DNA from: Mesorhizobium sp.
GTDB lineage: Bacteria > Pseudomonadota > Alphaproteobacteria > Rhizobiales > Rhizobiaceae
Assembly: GCA_004017275.1 (NCBI GenBank)
Contig: SAKE01000009.1
Location: forward strand, 124,001-188,000
Reading direction: 5' to 3'
DNA: 64,000 nt
Part shown: positions 60,010 to 64,000 of the stretch, in pieces
Position numbering within the stretch: the stretch's first letter is position 1
Layout: each line of letters opens with the position of its first letter
Position numbers and translations under genes: made by a program
The notes under the pieces: model-generated
What the model was told of the DNA's origin: nothing
The model's database searches: none
Seen by the model: the letters and a program-made list of their open reading frames with translations, nothing else

Positions 60010-61065
60010 ATGGACAGACAGCGTACGGACAAGAACGAGGAGACGGCGGCGCAGGGGCGGCCGACGTTGAAGACGCTTGCCTTCATGACCGGGCTCGGCG
60101 TCACCACTGTGTCACGCGCCTTGAAGGACGCCCCGGAAATCGGTGCCGAAACCAGGCGCCGCGTCCAGCTCGTCGCCAAGCAGATCGGCTACCGGCCCAA
60201 CCGCGCCGGCGTACGCCTGCGCACCGGCAGGACCAATGTCATCAGCCTCGTGCTCAACACCGATCGCGAGATCATGAGCTTCGTCTCGGACATCATCTAC
60301 GGCGTTTCGGAAGTTCTCGCCGAAACGCCCTATCACCTGATCGTCACGCCCTATTCCCGCTCCCAGGATCCGATGGAGCCGATCCGCTATCTCGTCGAGA
60401 CCGGCTCGGCCGATGGCGTCATCATCTCGCGCACCCAACCGAACGATCCGCGTGCCCGCTACATGCTGGAGCACGGCATGCCCTTTGCCACGCATGGCCG
60501 CACCGATATGGGCCTTGTCCACCCCTATCATGACTTCGACAACCATGTTTTCGCAATGGAAGCCGTGCGCCGCCTGGCGAGCATGGGCAGACGCAAGCTG
60601 GCGCTTTTGTCGCCGCCGCCCGGGCTGACCTATTATGGCCACACGCTGAACGGCTTTGCCGATGCGCTGAGCGAGGTTGGCGCCAGCGAAATCCCGTTCA
60701 ACGCTGTTTCGATCGACCATTCGATCGAGCAGATCAGGAGCCGGACCGCGCAGGTGATGCGCCGCGAAAACAGGCCGGACGGCTTCGTCAGCAGCGCCGC
60801 CGCCGCGACACTGGCCATCGTCGCCGGCATCGAGGATGCCGGCCTCAAGCTCGGCCGTGACGTCGATGTCGTGTCCAAGCAGTCGTCGGACCTCTTGCAT
60901 CTGTTCCGCAGGGAATTGCTTGTCGTCAACGAGAACTTCCGCCTGGCCGGCTCCGATCTTGCCCGCTCGGTACTCGGCTGGATCGGCGGCGCCGCACCCG
61001 GATCGTTGCAGCGTCTGGTAGCCGCCAGCGACGTTCAGGCGTTCAGCCAGCCTGTACTCGTTTAG
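60010..61065 (+). CDS. LacI-family transcriptional regulator of the sugar operon
   Basis: This is a 351-residue LacI/GalR repressor. The N-terminal HTH 'TLKTLAFMTGLGVTTVSRALKDAPEIGAETRRRV' is followed by the hinge 'GYRPNRAGVRLRTGRTNVISLVLN'. The periplasmic-binding-like effector domain ends about residue 340. It probably binds the two CTGAAACGTTACAG sites in its divergent promoter region and is released by the transported sugar or a derivative. A weak hairpin (AAGGCAGCCTT) follows the stop. Confidence 0.92.
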   Translation: MDRQRTDKNEETAAQGRPTLKTLAFMTGLGVTTVSRALKDAPEIGAETRRRVQLVAKQIGYRPNRAGVRLRTGRTNVISLVLNTDREIMSFVSDIIYGVSEVLAETPYHLIVTPYSRSQDPMEPIRYLVETGSADGVIISRTQPNDPRARYMLEHGMPFATHGRTDMGLVHPYHDFDNHVFAMEAVRRLASMGRRKLALLSPPPGLTYYGHTLNGFADALSEVGASEIPFNAVSIDHSIEQIRSRTAQVMRRENRPDGFVSSAAAATLAIVAGIEDAGLKLGRDVDVVSKQSSDLLHLFRRELLVVNENFRLAGSDLARSVLGWIGGAAPGSLQRLVAASDVQAFSQPVLV

Positions 61066-61089
61066 AACATGCTCCCAAGGCAGCCTTGT

Positions 61090-62517
61090 CTAGCCAGCGG
61101 CACCACTGCCCCACGGCCCGTGGAACGCGCCTTTGTCGTCGATACGCTCGAAACCGTGCGCGCCGAAGAAGTCACGCTGCGCCTGGATCAAGTTCGAGGT
61201 GCCGCGGCCCTGGCGGTAGCTGTCGAAATAGGCAAGTGCGGAAGACAGCGCCGGAACCGGCGAGCCGGCCTCCGATGCCCTTGCCACGATGCGCCGCAGC
61301 GACGGATGCGCTTCCTGCATCAGCGAGATGAAGGCCGGCGCCATCAGCAGGTTGGTCGAGGCGCCGCCCGTGCTGAAGGCTTCCGCCATCGTGTCGAGCA
61401 TCTGCGAGCGGATGATGCAGCCGGCGCGCCATATCCTGGCGATGGTCGGCATCGGCAGGTTCCAGTTGAACTCCTTCGAGGCGCCGCTCATCACCGCGAA
61501 ACCTTGCGCATAGGCTGATATCTTACCGGCGAACAGCGCCAGCTCGAGATCATGCAGCAACGCGTCCTTGTCGCCTGAAATCCTGGTCACACCGATGTTG
61601 CCATAGGCTTTTTCCGCCGCCAGCCGCTCGTCCTTGATCGACGACAGCACGCGCGCCGCCACCGCTGCCTCGATCGCCGTTGCCGGAATTCCGAGCTGCT
61701 GCGCCTCGATGACAGACCATTTGCCGGTGCCCTTCTGGCCGGCACGGTCGAGGATGATGTCGACCACCGGCTTGCCGGTCTTCGGATCGTCCGCGGCCAG
61801 CACCTTGGCGGTGATCTCGATCAGGTAGGAATTGAGCCGGCCTTTGTTCCAGTTGGAAAACACCGTGCCGATCTCCTTCGGCCCCATGCCCAGCCCGTCG
61901 CGCAGGATGCCGTAGATCTCGGCGATCATCTGCATGTCGGCATATTCGATACCGTTGTGGATGGTCTTGACGAAATGCCCGGCCCCGTCGGTACCGAGCC
62001 ATGCCGCACAGGGTTCGTCCTTGAACTTGGCCGAGATCGCGGTCAGCACCTTCTCGACACGCTTCCAACTGTCCTCCGTGCCGCCAACCATGATCGACGG
62101 ACCGTGCCGCGCGCCCTCCTCGCCACCGGACACGCCCATGCCGATGAAGGTGAGACCCGAGCCGGAAAGCTCGGAGAAGCGCCGCATCGTGTCACGGAAA
62201 TTGGCGTTGCCGGCATCGATAACGATGTCGTTGGCCGACAGCACACCACGCAGCGCCGCGATCTGTTCGTCGACGGGCTTGCCAGCCAGCACCATGATGA
62301 TGATCGGGCGCGGCGGTCGGATCGCGGCGGCAAGCTCTTCCAGGCTGTAGCAAGGCACAACCATATCCCTGAGCGCTCCGGCATTCTCCACGAAAGCGTC
62401 GGTGCGCGCCTTGGTGCGGTTGAAGACGGCGATGCGATGTCCATGCTCGGCGATGTTCAGCGCCAGGTTGGAGCCCATAGTGCCAAGGCCTATCAGGCCG
62501 ATTTCGGCTTTTTCCAT
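61090..62517 (-). CDS. gnd: 6-phosphogluconate dehydrogenase, decarboxylating
   Basis: This is a 475-residue enzyme. It has the NADP motif 'IGLIGLGTMGSNLALNIAEHGHRIAVFNR' (GxGxxG), the substrate-binding 'GMGVSGGEEGARHGPSIMVGG', catalytic 'HFVKTIHNGIEYADMQMIAEIYGIL' (Lys and Glu), and the C-terminal tail 'FDSYRQGRGTSNLIQAQRDFFGAHGFERID'. It makes ribulose 5-phosphate in the pentose phosphate pathway. It is separate from the sugar operon and faces the LacI gene tail to tail. Confidence 0.95.
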   Translation of the reverse strand: MEKAEIGLIGLGTMGSNLALNIAEHGHRIAVFNRTKARTDAFVENAGALRDMVVPCYSLEELAAAIRPPRPIIIMVLAGKPVDEQIAALRGVLSANDIVIDAGNANFRDTMRRFSELSGSGLTFIGMGVSGGEEGARHGPSIMVGGTEDSWKRVEKVLTAISAKFKDEPCAAWLGTDGAGHFVKTIHNGIEYADMQMIAEIYGILRDGLGMGPKEIGTVFSNWNKGRLNSYLIEITAKVLAADDPKTGKPVVDIILDRAGQKGTGKWSVIEAQQLGIPATAIEAAVAARVLSSIKDERLAAEKAYGNIGVTRISGDKDALLHDLELALFAGKISAYAQGFAVMSGASKEFNWNLPMPTIARIWRAGCIIRSQMLDTMAEAFSTGGASTNLLMAPAFISLMQEAHPSLRRIVARASEAGSPVPALSSALAYFDSYRQGRGTSNLIQAQRDFFGAHGFERIDDKGAFHGPWGSGAAG

Positions 62518-62654
62518 CGTTGTTTCCTACCTTCGGGTTTTGTTGATCGCAGCCCGCAATTTTGCCGGATGATTGACGGGCCTTTCGCGCCGCGTCAACC
62601 GCCTCGCCGAATTGTGTTGCCCGGATGGCCAACCAAGCTCGTGCCAGTCCGGCT

Positions 62655-64000
62655 TTACGGCCTGATGTCGATGGGCGCCTCGATCTTCACCATCTCGAAG
62701 TCCGAGACCAGTATGTCGATACGCACCGTCCACCGGCCGGGCACCGGGATGACGAGATTGTCGACACGCCAGCTGCCGTCGCCGGGCTTGGTCGCCCCAC
62801 GCTTCAGCGGCTCGATCCCGGAATCCGGTTTTGACAGCACCAGCGTCACCTGCTTGGCGTCGAGCGGGCCGAAATCGCCGCTCATGATGACCATCGAGGC
62901 AACGACCGGCCCGGCATGGCCAGGCGTGATGCTGAGATCGGCCATCGCTTGCAGCGCGTGGATATGGACCGAGACCGGTTGCGCCGCCGCGATCGCCAGA
63001 GCCCGTGGCGGCGGTGTGAAGCGCCAGCCAGAGGCAACGCCGAAGATGGCCAGCACGATCAACATCTCGACGCCGATCGAACGGGAGAGCCTACGCTGCA
63101 CCTCCGTCGATCCTGCCTCGGCCGATGCGGTGAGTTTCCAGCGGTTGACGGCGGCGAGCGTGAACAGAAAGACCAGCAGCCCCAGCTTGATCAACAGCAG
63201 CCTTCCATAGGCGGTGTTGACCAGCGCGAGGGGCGTTTGCACCTGGATGACGGCGAGAACGATGCCGGCAGCGACAAGCACGGCCGCCACCGGCAGGATC
63301 AGGCGTGAGAACTGCCGCAACAATGGCGCGGCTTCCGCCGATTGCCTCTTCAGCGCCAGCCCGAGCGGCACCAGCGCACCGACCCAGAAGGCAATACCCA
63401 CGCCGTGCAGGAACACCATTGGCCGCGTCAGCCATTGCGGTTCGGCCGCACTGGCATGGCCGCTGGCGGCAAGCGCGACACCCACCCCGACCAGGCTGGC
63501 CAGCGCCAATGGTTTGGCGATGACGCCAGGGCCGGCAAGCGACAGCAGGCCGAGTCCCAGCGCGATGAGGGCGACCAGCACCGTCCAGCCAAAACTGGTG
63601 CCGAGCCCGGTCCGCCAGATGACCGGCTGCACCAGATGCGAGAGCGGCGCGCCGAGCGCATCAAGCCCCTGGAAACCGAGGGACAAGGGTGTCGCGACCA
63701 GCCCGCCAAGGATTGCAACAATGACGAAACGTCGGCCAGCCTGTCCGCCCCCGCTCAGCCAGGCAAGGGCGAAGGCACCGCCGACGCCGAGGAAAAGGCC
63801 GATGTAGAGAAGGACCTTGCCGAGCCAGATCGCCGATCGCAACGGCCAGTCGACGGCTTCGGACACGGCCGGCGGCGCACTCGGCGCGCCGATGGAAAAC
63901 AGCAGGGACCCGCCGACCGGATGACCGTCGGCGGAAATGACGCGCCAGCTCAGCACATGCGTGCCCGACTTGAGCGGCTGCGGATTGTCGATCTCGACCG
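62655..64000 (-). CDS. CopC-CopD fusion copper-resistance protein (3' part of the gene)
   Basis: The gene is cut by the window edge, with about 447 residues visible. They start inside the CopC beta-sandwich ('NPQPLKSGTHVLSWRVISAD', 'GHPVGGSLLFSIG'). A CopD-type membrane part follows with about eight helices ('AIWLGKVLLYIGLFLGVGGAFALAWL', 'PMVFLHGVGIAFWVGALVPLG'). The C-terminal ~100 residues (after 'LIVLAIFGVASGW') form a periplasmic beta domain like YtkA. Copper transport across the membrane is inferred from the family. No copper pump or sensor is adjacent in the window. Confidence 0.82.
   Translation of the reverse strand, partial: VEIDNPQPLKSGTHVLSWRVISADGHPVGGSLLFSIGAPSAPPAVSEAVDWPLRSAIWLGKVLLYIGLFLGVGGAFALAWLSGGGQAGRRFVIVAILGGLVATPLSLGFQGLDALGAPLSHLVQPVIWRTGLGTSFGWTVLVALIALGLGLLSLAGPGVIAKPLALASLVGVGVALAASGHASAAEPQWLTRPMVFLHGVGIAFWVGALVPLGLALKRQSAEAAPLLRQFSRLILPVAAVLVAAGIVLAVIQVQTPLALVNTAYGRLLLIKLGLLVFLFTLAAVNRWKLTASAEAGSTEVQRRLSRSIGVEMLIVLAIFGVASGWRFTPPPRALAIAAAQPVSVHIHALQAMADLSITPGHAGPVVASMVIMSGDFGPLDAKQVTLVLSKPDSGIEPLKRGATKPGDGSWRVDNLVIPVPGRWTVRIDILVSDFEMVKIEAPIDIRP

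Overview
The window is a chromosomal segment of a high-GC alphaproteobacterium. It is most likely a member of the Rhizobiales close to Mesorhizobium. This rests on the rhizobial-type cysG-DUF2849-cysI-cysH-DUF934 operon, olsB (ornithine lipids), sppA-ihfB-lapA, Zur rather than other Fur types, a CUT1 sugar operon under a LacI regulator, and several families of palindromic intergenic repeats of the kind scattered through rhizobial genomes. No rRNA, tRNA, transposase, integrase or CRISPR array was seen. The species assignment is inference from gene content only.

Layout. 1-890: end of the LPS export genes lptC-lptA (minus strand). 1273-4013: sppA, ihfB, a LapA-domain protein and an ornithine cyclodeaminase family enzyme. 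4010-5605: an EVE/VOC gene pair with its WYL-type regulator and a palindromic operator. 5874-9264: two RNA methyltransferases, lspA and an AcuI/YhdH-type reductase. 9386-12727: a hybrid histidine kinase and olsB. 12731-14274: a TRIC-family membrane protein flanked by two heptamer-repeat hairpins, then grpE. 14513-17095: two small proteins, a fatty acid desaturase and a DJ-1/PfpI protein with two operator-like palindromes. 17289-18892: a frameshifted GMC oxidoreductase. 18989-23878: assimilatory sulfate/sulfite reduction operon with a palindromic repeat inside it. 24286-31753: host-attachment family protein, a Kef-type antiporter, an AraC regulator with a divergent quinone-oxidoreductase-like gene, an SDR and a class A penicillin-binding protein. 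31929-38274: small membrane/stress proteins, RNase D, an M20 dipeptidase, a probable sRNA beside polA, and polA. 38505-38918: zur.

The stand-out region is 39162-52192. It is an exported-protein island with a Tat-type secreted caspase-family protein, a small cysteine-containing exported protein, a single-pass membrane protein, a signal-peptide WD40-caspase fusion, an exported Memo/CapA fusion, an exported MORN-repeat protein, and two exported S1-type serine proteases transcribed divergently. Five of these genes are packed on the plus strand, two of them joined by 4-bp overlaps. There is no STAND or other NTPase, so it does not match known caspase- or trypsin-armed cytoplasmic defence systems. 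I propose a periplasmic proteolytic module of unknown function.

53317-61065 is a CUT1 sugar-uptake and catabolic operon (solute-binding protein, two permeases, ATPase, isomerase, Gfo/Idh dehydrogenase, aldo-keto reductase) diverging from a LacI regulator, with two copies of one 14-bp operator in the shared promoter region. It is followed by gnd and the 3' part of a CopC-CopD fusion gene that runs off the window.

Three dispersed palindromic repeat families punctuate the window: 46-bp-arm hairpins (two copies), a family with TTGA-ATTCAGGT termini (two copies, one with a nested palindromic insert), and heptamer-array hairpins (two copies). One 46-bp-arm copy is built into the 5' end of the Memo/CapA reading frame. 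Both TTGA-ATTCAGGT copies supply the TAG stop codon of the adjoining gene.
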